A stretch of 20,385 nucleotides of DNA, taken from positions 1 through 20,385 of the forward strand of contig CADCQC010000180.1 of the NCBI GenBank assembly GCA_902803455.1, given 5' to 3'. A program made the translations under genes and the position numbers. This document shows, in pieces, positions 7,670 to 14,229 of this stretch (its first letter is position 1; each line of letters begins with the position of its first letter). The notes below the pieces were generated by a model that saw only the letters and a program-made list of their open reading frames with translations, was not told where the DNA came from and ran no database searches. Source of the stretch: an uncultured Prevotellaceae bacterium. GTDB taxonomy: Bacteria > Bacteroidota > Bacteroidia > Bacteroidales > Bacteroidaceae.

Positions 7670-8599
7670 TCAATACACTTTCAGTTGATCACCTACTTGG
7701 ATTTGTGCATCCGCATCAAGGTGATTGATTTTATAAAGACTAGCCAACCTCATGCCATAGGTCTGAGCGATGGTATACATGCTTTCACCAGCTTTCACCA
7801 CATGAACATGGTGCTTAAATCTCTTGTCTGCCTTCTTTTGCTTTTTCTTCAGATAGATGACATCACCTTCGTGCAAAGCCTCATTGGCATCACGCTCATT
7901 GTATTTGGCAAGATTTGATGCCGACACACCAAACTCCTTACTGAGTGATTGGAAAGAGTCACCTCTTCTCGCATAGACATAATAATTCTGGTTGAAAGCC
8001 CTCATCTCATGCAAGGCAAAAGTAGCACGGGTGCTCACGGTATTTTCCTTTTCCACCTTTACGACAGTCTCCTTCTTCTTTTGGGGTACCATCCTGTCAT
8101 ACTCATAGAGTTTGTAAGTTTCAATCAGTCCGATCAACCTTTGCGCATATTTCGGATTGGTGGCATAGCCACATTCCTTAAGTCCATGAGCCCATCCTTT
8201 ATAATCGGTGATTTTCAGGGAGAACAGCCGTTGATACCTTTCCCTGTTGGCCAGGAATTTGCTATGGTCCTGATAACTCTCCCTCACGGAGTCGTAGGCT
8301 CTGAATTTCTCCTGCTTTTTGTCATCATCATGCCGTATGGTCCGTCCTTGCCACCCATTGCTTTTAATGCCGAAATGATTGTTTCCGCATCTTGAGAGAT
8401 AACTCTTGCCGGCGGCACTTTCGAGTAAGCCTTGTGCAAGGGTGATGCTTGCAGGAATCCTGTATTGCGCCATCTCTTCGATTGCAATATCTTTATACTG
8501 GTCGACATACGCTTGATATTCCGCATTCCACTTGATTTGAGCGAATGCAGAATACGAACAAAGCAGGCACAAAGCCAACATACACATTTTTCTCATCAT
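7670..8599 (-). CDS. Secreted N-acetylglucosaminidase (GH73-like) with two LysM domains
   Basis: Peptidoglycan-cleaving enzyme predicted to act in the periplasm or at the cell surface. The start at 8599 gives 309 residues; 8596 is also possible, and the TTG at 8608 is unlikely. Residues 1-21 form a signal peptide (MMRKMCMLALCLLCSYSAFA, cut before Q). The glucosaminidase domain covers about 25-170. It has the FlgJ-like block IPASITLAQGLLESAAGKS, with Glu60 as the likely catalytic acid, then GNNHFGIKS and CGYATNPKYAQRLIGLIE. Two LysM modules follow, near 202-248 (YYVYARRGDSFQSLSKEFGV) and 260-309 (HVVKAGESMYTIAQTYGM), each about 45 residues and usual for peptidoglycan binding. The protein ends at the second LysM, so it looks complete. 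Its promoter is at 8697-8725. The likely job is wall turnover or cell separation. Confidence 0.92.
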   Translation of the reverse strand: MMRKMCMLALCLLCSYSAFAQIKWNAEYQAYVDQYKDIAIEEMAQYRIPASITLAQGLLESAAGKSYLSRCGNNHFGIKSNGWQGRTIRHDDDKKQEKFRAYDSVRESYQDHSKFLANRERYQRLFSLKITDYKGWAHGLKECGYATNPKYAQRLIGLIETYKLYEYDRMVPQKKKETVVKVEKENTVSTRATFALHEMRAFNQNYYVYARRGDSFQSLSKEFGVSASNLAKYNERDANEALHEGDVIYLKKKQKKADKRFKHHVHVVKAGESMYTIAQTYGMRLASLYKINHLDADAQIQVGDQLKVY

Positions 8600-8696
8600 C
8601 CTATCCAATCAAAAAAATGAGTCCTGGAAAAACAGGCCGTTAATAGTGAAAAAGAAGTAAATTAGGGTAATAATTGCTAATAGCTACATTTAAGCA

Positions 8697-8725
8697 CAAA
8701 GATAGTACAAAAAAATCAAAAACAA
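8697..8725 (-). promoter_or_regulatory. Promoter of the LysM glucosaminidase gene
   Basis: On the minus strand: TTG (8725-8723), 18-base spacer, then TATCTTTG (8704-8697), a full match to the Bacteroidetes pattern. The leader is about 90 bases. The -33 box lies within the T-rich tail of the hairpin at 8727-8767. Confidence 0.75.
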
Positions 8726-8726
8726 T

Positions 8727-8767
8727 CCTCATTTGTATTTTTTTAACAACGTTGTTACAAAATGAGG
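8727..8767 (-). terminator. Nested palindrome, probable terminator of the Sel1 gene
   Basis: Outer arms CCTCATTT (8727-8734) and AAATGAGG (8760-8767) enclose a perfect 14-bp palindrome TAACAACGTTGTTA (8744-8757). On the minus strand the stem is followed by ATTGTTTTTGATTTTTTT, a U-rich tract, 55 bases after the Sel1 stop. It could be a terminator, an operator next to the LysM promoter, or both. Confidence 0.55.
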
Positions 8768-8821
8768 ACAGATTGGCCACAGACCCATCACTGAATCAAA
8801 AGATGAAATCGTGGAAAGGAT

Positions 8822-9562
8822 TTATTGTTTTAAGGCTTTTTGAGCTGCCGGCACCCCTTGATCAGCCGCCATTTGAAACAGCTGATAGGCTTTTTTCTTA
8901 TCTACAGCCACACCATCACCATCCAGATAACAGTATCCTAATCCTAGTTGTGCCATCGGATTGCCCATGTCGGCAGCCTTTTGATACAGTTCCACAGCCT
9001 TCTTTGGATCTGGTGAGAGCCATGTGCCCTGCAGATAATCCGTGGCCATGTGTACGAGTGCCTGAGAGTTGCCCATCTCTGCCGCCTTTTCAAACAGCGA
9101 CATACTTTTCTCATGATCAGGCAGCACCCCGAACCCATAACTGTAACAAAGAGCGAGATAATAAGGAGCGTAAGAATTGGTATCGATTTCCTCGTTCAAC
9201 CATTTGATGGCTTTCTCAAACAGTTCGTCCGCTTTTTCGATATTTTTAGAGACGCCCAATCCATAGTAATATGAGAAGCCCAGATAATATAACGCTTCTG
9301 TCTGGTCTTTTTCCGCAGCCTTGCCATAATATTCGATTGCCTTGTATTTGTCTTTGGGCAATCCATATCCGTTGGCATAACACCGGCCGACATAATACTG
9401 TGCCGTAGTATGCCCCCGATTGGCCATAGCCTGAAGCGTCTCCACCTGAGCAGGTGTGATATTTCCCCATGTGACAGAGTCCTCCATGGTGAATTGTGCC
9501 ATGGCCGCCGTAGCAAAAGCCAGCGTCATGCAGATCGTCATCAGATATTTTTTCATAGTCAT
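8822..9562 (-). CDS. Secreted Sel1-repeat (TPR-like) protein
   Basis: Protein of 246 residues from the ATG at 9562; an ATG at 9556 (MKKYLM) is equally possible and the TTG at 9580 unlikely. A signal peptide (KKYLMTICMTLAFATAAMA, cut before Q) sends it to the periplasm. The rest is about five Sel1-like repeats of 36-40 residues. Each has the A-x-x-x-L/G-x-x-Y-x-x-G-x-G-V pattern, seen as AQYYVGRCYANGYGLPKD, ALYYLGFSYYYGLGVSKN, APYYLALCYSYGFGVLPD and AQLGLGYCYLDGDGVAVD, with one degenerate copy (ALVHMATDYLQGTWLSPD). Sel1 repeats are alpha-helical scaffolds for protein contacts and carry no enzyme activity themselves, so the function is unknown. It lies downstream of the Wza-like gene on the same strand with no promoter of its own that I can see, so it may share that transcript. 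Confidence 0.9.
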   Translation of the reverse strand: MTMKKYLMTICMTLAFATAAMAQFTMEDSVTWGNITPAQVETLQAMANRGHTTAQYYVGRCYANGYGLPKDKYKAIEYYGKAAEKDQTEALYYLGFSYYYGLGVSKNIEKADELFEKAIKWLNEEIDTNSYAPYYLALCYSYGFGVLPDHEKSMSLFEKAAEMGNSQALVHMATDYLQGTWLSPDPKKAVELYQKAADMGNPMAQLGLGYCYLDGDGVAVDKKKAYQLFQMAADQGVPAAQKALKQ

Positions 9563-9572
9563 GACATTTAAT

Positions 9573-9650
9573 TCAACCAAACTCTTTGTCTATGTATATG
9601 CGCCACGAAGGCACCTTTTTGCGTTTTTTAAAAACCAATTGCCTTTTCAT
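9573..9650 (-). CDS. Possible 25-residue basic leader peptide upstream of the Sel1 gene
   Basis: ATG at 9650 to TGA at 9573 encodes a short, strongly basic peptide (MKRQLVFKKRKKVPSWRIYI, then DKEFG). An AAGGA at the right distance upstream is an unusually good Shine-Dalgarno for this group. The stop is 10 bases before the Sel1 ATG at 9562, a spacing that would allow coupled translation. The start codon lies in the 3' arm of the hairpin at 9639-9709. Against it: an ORF this short can arise by chance and I recognise no homologue. Confidence 0.3.
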   Translation of the reverse strand: MKRQLVFKKRKKVPSWRIYIDKEFG

Positions 9651-9709
9651 CGCTGTGTCCTTATGTCCTTTGATAAAGGTCAACAGGAGAAACAGCACTG
9701 AAAAGGCAA
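9639..9709 (-). other. Long hairpin in the wza-Sel1 intergenic region
   Basis: Perfect 11-bp arms TTGCCTTTTCA (9639-9649) and TGAAAAGGCAA (9699-9709), continued after a 2-base mismatch by GCTGT/ACAGC. Inside is a small hairpin CCTTTgatAAAGG (9667-9679). On the minus strand GGTTTTTAAAAAACG follows, so it may be an imperfect terminator, an mRNA processing or stability element, or a control structure for the short ORF whose start it covers. Confidence 0.55.
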
Positions 9710-9727
9710 CCGAAAAAATCTATATCT

Positions 9728-10528
9728 CTATCGAAGGATATTGACAAGCAGTGAGGCGACAGAGGTAGCGATACTGATGAAAGAGAACCAGATGGTCACC
9801 GACTGTCCGAGAGCAGATTGCTTAGCCTTTGTGGAGTTGGGCTGCACATAAATGACATCATTCTGCTGCACGTAGTAGTAAGGAGAATTGATGAAATTGG
9901 CATCAGTGAGGTCAATTCTGTGAATGTTCTTTTTGCCAGTGGCATCCTCTCTGATGAGCAATACATTTTCACGTTTACCATACAGCGTGAGGTCACCTCC
10001 TGAAGCGATGGCTTCGAGCAAGCTCATTTTCTCCGTTGTGACGTTCACCACTCTTGAGGAGGAGAAGTCACCAAGCAAGGTAATTCTGAAACTAGCCATT
10101 CTGACGGTGACGACCGGTTTCTCGTCTTTAGCAAGGTAAGGAGCGATTTTGCTTTCAATGAGCGTCTCGCACTCATTCTTTGTCAGACCGACCACTTTCA
10201 ATCGACCGATGATGGGGAAATTGATGGTTCCGTCATTGTCGACAAGATAACTCTGAAGCAATCCTGAACCACTTGCAGCGAGGCTACCATCACCACCCAC
10301 ATGTCTCTGGATCGTCAGGTTGAAAGGAGCAGACACATTGGGGTCAGTGGTATGCACGGTAATGTGCAAAGCATCTTTTGGTTTGATTCTTGCATCAAAC
10401 AGATATTGTGAAGCCGCAAGGCTAATACTATCAATATTTTGCATATACGGCACCTGCTTTGCCGAAGAGCAACTATCCATAAACAAAATAGCCAATACGG
10501 CTACCAAAGGTAAAAGGAGTTTCTTCAT
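9728..10528 (-). CDS. Wza-type polysaccharide biosynthesis/export lipoprotein
   Basis: Outer-membrane auxiliary protein for export of capsule or exopolysaccharide. Of its 266 residues the first 19 are a lipoprotein signal with the acceptor Cys20 (FMDSC). The Poly_export domain follows at about 45-130 (IKPKDALHITVH, then DGTINFPIIGRLKVVGLTKN), and then one SLBB-like beta-grasp domain at about 135-230 (ITLLGDFSSSRVVNVTTEKM, ending NDVIYVQPN). A C-terminal hydrophobic helix at about 243-265 (VTIWFSFISIATSVASLLVN) is the membrane-spanning part usual in Bacteroidetes forms. In most capsule loci the next genes are a Wzc tyrosine kinase and glycosyltransferases. None is present, so this is an orphan copy. 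Its own promoter lies at 10558-10588. Confidence 0.92.
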   Translation of the reverse strand: MKKLLLPLVAVLAILFMDSCSSAKQVPYMQNIDSISLAASQYLFDARIKPKDALHITVHTTDPNVSAPFNLTIQRHVGGDGSLAASGSGLLQSYLVDNDGTINFPIIGRLKVVGLTKNECETLIESKIAPYLAKDEKPVVTVRMASFRITLLGDFSSSRVVNVTTEKMSLLEAIASGGDLTLYGKRENVLLIREDATGKKNIHRIDLTDANFINSPYYYVQQNDVIYVQPNSTKAKQSALGQSVTIWFSFISIATSVASLLVNILR

Positions 10529-10557
10529 CTTTTAGGGGATATCGTTAAAAATTTCTG

Positions 10558-10588
10558 CAAAAGTAGTGTTTTTTTTGGAACTGACAAA
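10558..10588 (-). promoter_or_regulatory. Promoter of the Wza-like gene
   Basis: On the minus strand: TTTG (10588-10585), 19-base spacer, then TACTTTTG (10565-10558). Both boxes match the Bacteroidetes pattern, and the ATG is about 22 bases from the predicted start of transcription. Confidence 0.8.
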
Positions 10589-10660
10589 TAATTTTGCTCA
10601 AAGATTGTATGGCATTGGGAAAATCATACCAAAAAACATATCAAAACGCCATCGGTTATG

Positions 10661-11545
10661 CTAAATGATTATTCTTGTCTTCCGGTAATTATCCCGAAAT
10701 TCCGTGGGGCTGCATCCTTTTTTCTTCTTGAAGATTCTGTTGAAATTAGATAAGTTGTTGAACCCACAATTGAAACAGATTTCAGAAATGCTTCTTTTCG
10801 TATCGACAAGCATTCTCGCTGCCGCTCCCAGCCTGATGTCGATGATATAGTCGGTGAGGTTTCTGCCAGTGTGCAATTTGAAAAATCTGCTGAAAGCGCT
10901 GGTACTCATGCCAGCGATATCCGCCAGCATGGCCAGCCGGATCTCATCCACGTAATGGGTGGAGATGTAGTTTTTTACCTTTAGGATTCTTCTGCTGTCA
11001 TCCTCTACGGCAATTTTTGCGAAACTTGACGATGCAAGCGGTCGGGCACCCTCACATTTCGACAACTCATATAGGATGGTAAGAAACTGCATGACAGCAT
11101 AAAAGCCCTCTTTGATCTGGCTGAGAGAGTCAAGCATTCCATAGATTTTCATGATGGCACTGACGGGAAAAGCCAAGCCTTTTCTCGCCTCATTCATCAT
11201 CTTCCTCATTGAAATGAATGGCGTTTTTCCAAACAGGGTGTCCTCACCGACATGCAGATCAAACTGCACTGTTATTTCCCTGATGTCCTCGCTGCGGCAT
11301 TGGTATTGCTCCCAAACATGTTCCAGGTCGGGACTGGTGATCAGCACGAGATCATATTCACCAATGATCTCACTGTTGTCACCGACGATCCGTCTTACTC
11401 CTGCCGCATGCTCAACGAAATTGAGTTCAAATACCTCATGGTTGTGAATGGGATATGTGAACTCCTTTTTATGCCTGTCAGCGATATACAGGACATCTTT
11501 TCCCATGAGAGGCGTGATCTCATGTATAATCCTCCTTTCCTCCAT
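10661..11545 (-). CDS. AraC-family transcriptional regulator
   Basis: DNA-binding regulator of 294 residues. The N-terminal part (about 20-110) is cupin-like: the HNHEVFELNFVEHAAGVRRIVGD block resembles the sugar-binding half of AraC proteins, followed by IGEYDLVLITSPDLEH. The C-terminal double helix-turn-helix spans about 188-290, with LADIAGMSTSAFSRFFKLHTG as the first unit and ISEICFNCGFNNLSNFNRIFKKKKGCSPTEFR as the second, the canonical AraC signature. The domain is complete and the frame intact. The start is 10 bases after the dapA stop, so it is probably co-transcribed with dapA. That is unusual for a housekeeping lysine gene; a role in controlling dapA or the adjacent uronate gene uxaC is possible but not shown. 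The ligand is unknown. Confidence 0.92.
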   Translation of the reverse strand: MEERRIIHEITPLMGKDVLYIADRHKKEFTYPIHNHEVFELNFVEHAAGVRRIVGDNSEIIGEYDLVLITSPDLEHVWEQYQCRSEDIREITVQFDLHVGEDTLFGKTPFISMRKMMNEARKGLAFPVSAIMKIYGMLDSLSQIKEGFYAVMQFLTILYELSKCEGARPLASSSFAKIAVEDDSRRILKVKNYISTHYVDEIRLAMLADIAGMSTSAFSRFFKLHTGRNLTDYIIDIRLGAAARMLVDTKRSISEICFNCGFNNLSNFNRIFKKKKGCSPTEFRDNYRKTRIII

Positions 11546-11555
11546 GTGCAGATGA

Positions 11556-12443
11556 TTAATATTTCAGCCCTTTGAGAATCTCGCTCATTTTCTGCAGCGT
11601 AGTAACCCTGGTGGGCACCAGCGGCAGGCGAAGGACATTCTCGATAAAGCCCATCTCATGCAGCAAAGCTTTCACACCGGCAGGATTGCCGTCGACAAAC
11701 AACAAGCTATAGAGATCGGTGAATTTGTGGTGGATTTTTCTTGCTGCCGCATATTCATTATTGAATTCCAGGCGGATCATTCTTGAGAATTCTTTAGGCA
11801 GCGCATTTCCGATAACTGAAATGACGCCCACAGCCCCACTTGCCACCATCGGATAAGTGAGCGCGTCGTCACCGCTGAGCACCTCAAACCGTTCCGGCTT
11901 GTGCTTGATGATCTCATCCACCAGTTCCAGACTGCCACTGGCCTCTTTGATGGCCACGATATTCTCACAATCGGCCGCCAGCCGGCAAGTGGTCTCCGCC
12001 TTCATGAGGATGCCCGTCCTGCCGGGCACATTATAAAGCACCACTGGCAGTGTGGTGGCCTCGGCAATGGCCTTGAAATGCCTATACAGTCCTTCCTGTG
12101 AGGGTTTGTTATAATAAGGGCAGACACTCAGAATGCCGTCAATCCCTTTGAAGTCACCATTTTTAAGTTGGTTGACAACAGCTGCGGTATTGTTACCTCC
12201 ACAGCCCATGAGGATAGGCACCCTGCCATTAACCTGTTCTACAATCTGCTTTTTGATCAACTCTTTCTCCTCATCATTGAGGCAGGGAGTCTCCCCTGTT
12301 GTTGCTAGTATACATAGAAAATCTGCGCCATTGTCGAGCTGATAATCCACGAGTCGTTTCAAAGAGTCAAAATCGACGCTTCCATCTGCTTTGAATGGTG
12401 TGACAAGGGCAATTCCCAACCCTCTGAAAATATTCTGTGCCAT
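11556..12443 (-). CDS. dapA: 4-hydroxy-tetrahydrodipicolinate synthase
   Basis: Condenses pyruvate with aspartate semialdehyde, the first committed step of lysine and diaminopimelate (peptidoglycan) synthesis; cytoplasmic. At 295 residues it has the normal length. The Schiff-base lysine is Lys166 in VAIKEASG; the partner tyrosine is Tyr137 in VLYNVPGRTG, with Arg142 expected to hold the substrate carboxylate. ATTGE at 47-51 corresponds to the GTTGE loop, and CPYYNKPSQEGLY supplies the interface tyrosine. The C-terminal LLFVDGNPAGVKALLHEMG is the usual Bacteroidales form. Related class I aldolases (sialate lyase, KDG aldolase) were considered, but the overall match to Bacteroides DapA, as I remember it, is much closer. 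An AraC-type gene follows by 10 bases. The promoter with a 12-bp palindrome is at 12498-12526. Confidence 0.95.
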   Translation of the reverse strand: MAQNIFRGLGIALVTPFKADGSVDFDSLKRLVDYQLDNGADFLCILATTGETPCLNDEEKELIKKQIVEQVNGRVPILMGCGGNNTAAVVNQLKNGDFKGIDGILSVCPYYNKPSQEGLYRHFKAIAEATTLPVVLYNVPGRTGILMKAETTCRLAADCENIVAIKEASGSLELVDEIIKHKPERFEVLSGDDALTYPMVASGAVGVISVIGNALPKEFSRMIRLEFNNEYAAARKIHHKFTDLYSLLFVDGNPAGVKALLHEMGFIENVLRLPLVPTRVTTLQKMSEILKGLKY

Positions 12444-12465
12444 AATGAAATGATAAAAAGGGCAG

Positions 12466-12486
12466 CCTTCAAATGAAGGTTTTTTT
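12466..12486. other. Small hairpin in the dapA leader
   Basis: CCTTC (12466-12470) and GAAGG (12475-12479) with a 4-base loop. On + it is followed by seven T (12480-12486), like a short terminator for transcripts entering from the left. On - it lies in the dapA 5' leader, followed by CTGCCCTTTTT, 23 bases before the ATG. Confidence 0.4.
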
Positions 12487-12497
12487 CAAATTGTCTG

Positions 12498-12526
12498 CAA
12501 AGTTACAAATATTTGTTCAAAACCAA
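12498..12526 (-). promoter_or_regulatory. dapA-araC promoter with an internal palindrome
   Basis: On the minus strand: TTG (12526-12524), 18-base spacer, then TAACTTTG (12505-12498). The spacer holds the perfect 12-bp palindrome ACAAATATTTGT (12505-12516), which touches the -7 box and is well placed for a repressor site. Confidence 0.65.
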
Positions 12527-12628
12527 TAACAAAACATCATTTTTTGCTTCTTTAAGTGAAAAAGGATGCTGAAAAGATGACATTTTTATCAGAAAGGGTG
12601 AAGCCTCTATCGGATATGTCAGAATTGA

Positions 12629-12665
12629 TTAAGGGTGGCCGGACCCATTGTCCAACCACCCTTAA
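12629..12665. other. Strong inverted repeat downstream of uxaC
   Basis: Perfect 10-bp arms TTAAGGGTGG (12629-12638) and CCACCCTTAA (12656-12665), an inner GGAC/GTCC stem and a 5-base loop. It lies 35 bases past the uxaC stop. A T tract is missing on both strands, so a simple intrinsic terminator is not supported; a 3' mRNA-stabilising stem or a protein-binding site is possible. Confidence 0.6.
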
Positions 12666-12699
12666 AGAATCTGCCCGTGTGCAAAAGCACGGATGCTGA

Positions 12700-14103
12700 T
12701 TAGTAAAATTTAAAATAGTTTTTAGCGTTATTGTAACTGATATCCTCCACCATTCTTGCGAGCGACTCCATGTCGTCGGGCAGCAGTCCTTTCTCCACAT
12801 CATTGCCAAGCAGGTTGCAAAGAAGCCTTCTGAAGTACTCATGTCTCGGATAAGAGAGGAACGAGCGGGAATCCGTGAGCATGCCCACGAAGCGGCTGAG
12901 CAATCCCAAGACAGAGAGCGCATTCATCTGACGTGTCATACCGTCGAGCTGGTCATTAAACCACCAGCCCGAGCCAAACTGAATCTTACCTGGGCATGAG
13001 CCATCCTGGAAATTACCCAACATGGTGGCGATAACCTCATTGGCACAAGGATTGAGCGTATATAAAATAGTACGCGTGAGCTTTCCTTCTTCATTGAGAT
13101 GGTTGAGGAAATGGCTCATGGCTCTTGCCGTATTGAACTCTCCAATAGAGTCGAAACCAGTGTCGGGCCCCAACTGACGATACATCAGGCTATTGTTGTC
13201 GCGGATAGCCCCATAGTGGAACTGCTGTGTCCAATTACTTGCATGATCCATCTCAGCCATGACGGTGAGGAAACAATGCTTGTATTGTCTGACCTCTTCC
13301 AGGAACAGAGACTGTCCACGCAGCGCCTTCTCGAAGATGATTTCAATCTGGCTGTCTGTGTAGGGCTCGTCATAGAACTCCTCGATACCATGGTCACTCA
13401 GGCGGCACCCGTTCTCATGGAAGAAGTCATGGCGTTTCTGAAGTGCATCGACCATGTCCTTAAAGGATTTGATCTCCATGTCGGCCACCTCGGCGAGTTG
13501 CTTCACATAAGCAGCGAACTCCGGTTTCTCGATGTTCATGGCTTTGTCGGGTCTCCAAGCCGGGATCATCTTGACCTCGAAGCCGCTCTCCCTTGTCTGT
13601 TTGTGGAATCTGAGGTCGTCAACAGGGTCATCGGTCGTGCAGACACACTCCACGTTATAGCGCCTCATGAATCCCCGTGCGGTATATTCTGGCAATTTCA
13701 GTTTTTCATTACACTCATCGAAGATTTCTCTTGCTGTTTTGGGAGAGAGCAGTTTTTCGATTCCGAAGGCTGTCTTCAGTTCCAGATGTGTCCAATGATA
13801 GAGCGGATTTCTGAAAGTATACGGAACAGTCTCTGCCCATTTCTCGAATTTCTCCCAGTCGGTGGTATCTGCACCGGTGCAGAATCTCTCATCGACACCA
13901 TTGGTACGCATGGCACGCCACTTATAGTGGTCACCACCAAGCCATAATTCTGTGATAGAGCTGAACTGATGGTCGGATGCCACCATTTCAGGGATCAAGT
14001 GACAATGGTAATCAATAATAGGCATGCGTGAGGCATGTTTGTGGAAAAGTTCCTGCGCAGTAGCTGTCTCAAGCAGGAAGTTATCATCCATGAATTTTTT
14101 CAT
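12700..14103 (-). CDS. uxaC: Glucuronate/galacturonate isomerase (uronate isomerase)
   Basis: Converts D-glucuronate to D-fructuronate and D-galacturonate to D-tagaturonate, the entry step of uronic-acid breakdown; cytoplasmic. Its 467 residues match the family (about 470). The metal-binding amidohydrolase-type motif IIDYHCHL at 29-36 provides His33 and His35. Further UxaC blocks include ELWLGGDHYKWRAMRTNGV near 53-71, NPLYHWTHLEL, TTDDPVDDL, and in the last third FGSGWWFNDQLDGM, SRSFLSYPRHEYFRRLLC and the terminal ISYNNAKNYF. No other uronate gene (uxuB, uxuA, kdgK, eda) is in the window. The start at 14103 is the only good ATG. The promoter is divergent from that of ansA. The uronate link fits the hemicellulase genes further right, but they are separate units. 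Confidence 0.96.
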   Translation of the reverse strand: MKKFMDDNFLLETATAQELFHKHASRMPIIDYHCHLIPEMVASDHQFSSITELWLGGDHYKWRAMRTNGVDERFCTGADTTDWEKFEKWAETVPYTFRNPLYHWTHLELKTAFGIEKLLSPKTAREIFDECNEKLKLPEYTARGFMRRYNVECVCTTDDPVDDLRFHKQTRESGFEVKMIPAWRPDKAMNIEKPEFAAYVKQLAEVADMEIKSFKDMVDALQKRHDFFHENGCRLSDHGIEEFYDEPYTDSQIEIIFEKALRGQSLFLEEVRQYKHCFLTVMAEMDHASNWTQQFHYGAIRDNNSLMYRQLGPDTGFDSIGEFNTARAMSHFLNHLNEEGKLTRTILYTLNPCANEVIATMLGNFQDGSCPGKIQFGSGWWFNDQLDGMTRQMNALSVLGLLSRFVGMLTDSRSFLSYPRHEYFRRLLCNLLGNDVEKGLLPDDMESLARMVEDISYNNAKNYFKFY

Positions 14104-14160
14104 ACGGAAAAATTTGTAAGAGTTATTTGATTAATTTTAAGGTTTGTCTGAAAAGTTTTG

Positions 14161-14168
14161 CAAATATA
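14161..14168 (-). promoter_or_regulatory. -7 box of uxaC
   Basis: TATATTTG on the minus strand, about 58 bases from the ATG. It is part of the perfect 11-bp arm 14159-14169 that mirrors the ansA box at 14201-14211. No -33 TTG is seen. Confidence 0.55.
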
Positions 14169-14179
14169 ACTAATTTATT

Positions 14180-14209
14180 TTGGAAAAAGAGGTTTTTCGA
14201 TTATATTTG
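14180..14209 (+). promoter_or_regulatory. Promoter of ansA-rubrerythrin
   Basis: TTG at 14180-14182, a 19-base spacer, then TATATTTG at 14202-14209. The predicted leader is only about 15 bases before the ATG at 14230. Confidence 0.75.
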
Positions 14210-14229
14210 CAGTAAAAATTACGCAAACG

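Noticed and set aside
8674..9207. Open frame of 177 codons on + antisense to the Sel1 gene
   Set aside because: It is a low-complexity, proline- and cysteine-scattered translation opposite clear Sel1 repeats, with no supporting start signal.
11556..12443. DapA homologue considered as a sialate lyase or KDG aldolase because of the nearby uxaC
   Set aside because: Active-site loops and C-terminal blocks match Bacteroidales DapA, and uxaC has its own divergent-side promoter.
12577..12699. 40-codon ORF on + (MTFLSERVKPL...) ending at the uxaC stop, with an AAGGA-like site upstream
   Set aside because: It runs through the strong inverted repeat at 12629-12665, so its sequence is dictated by that structure, and the peptide has no recognisable feature. 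Chance is the simpler explanation.
13099..13947. Open frame of 282 codons on + inside uxaC
   Set aside because: It is antisense to a fully recognisable UxaC, shows no domain, and has no promoter or separate start context. Long antisense frames are common opposite genes with this codon use.
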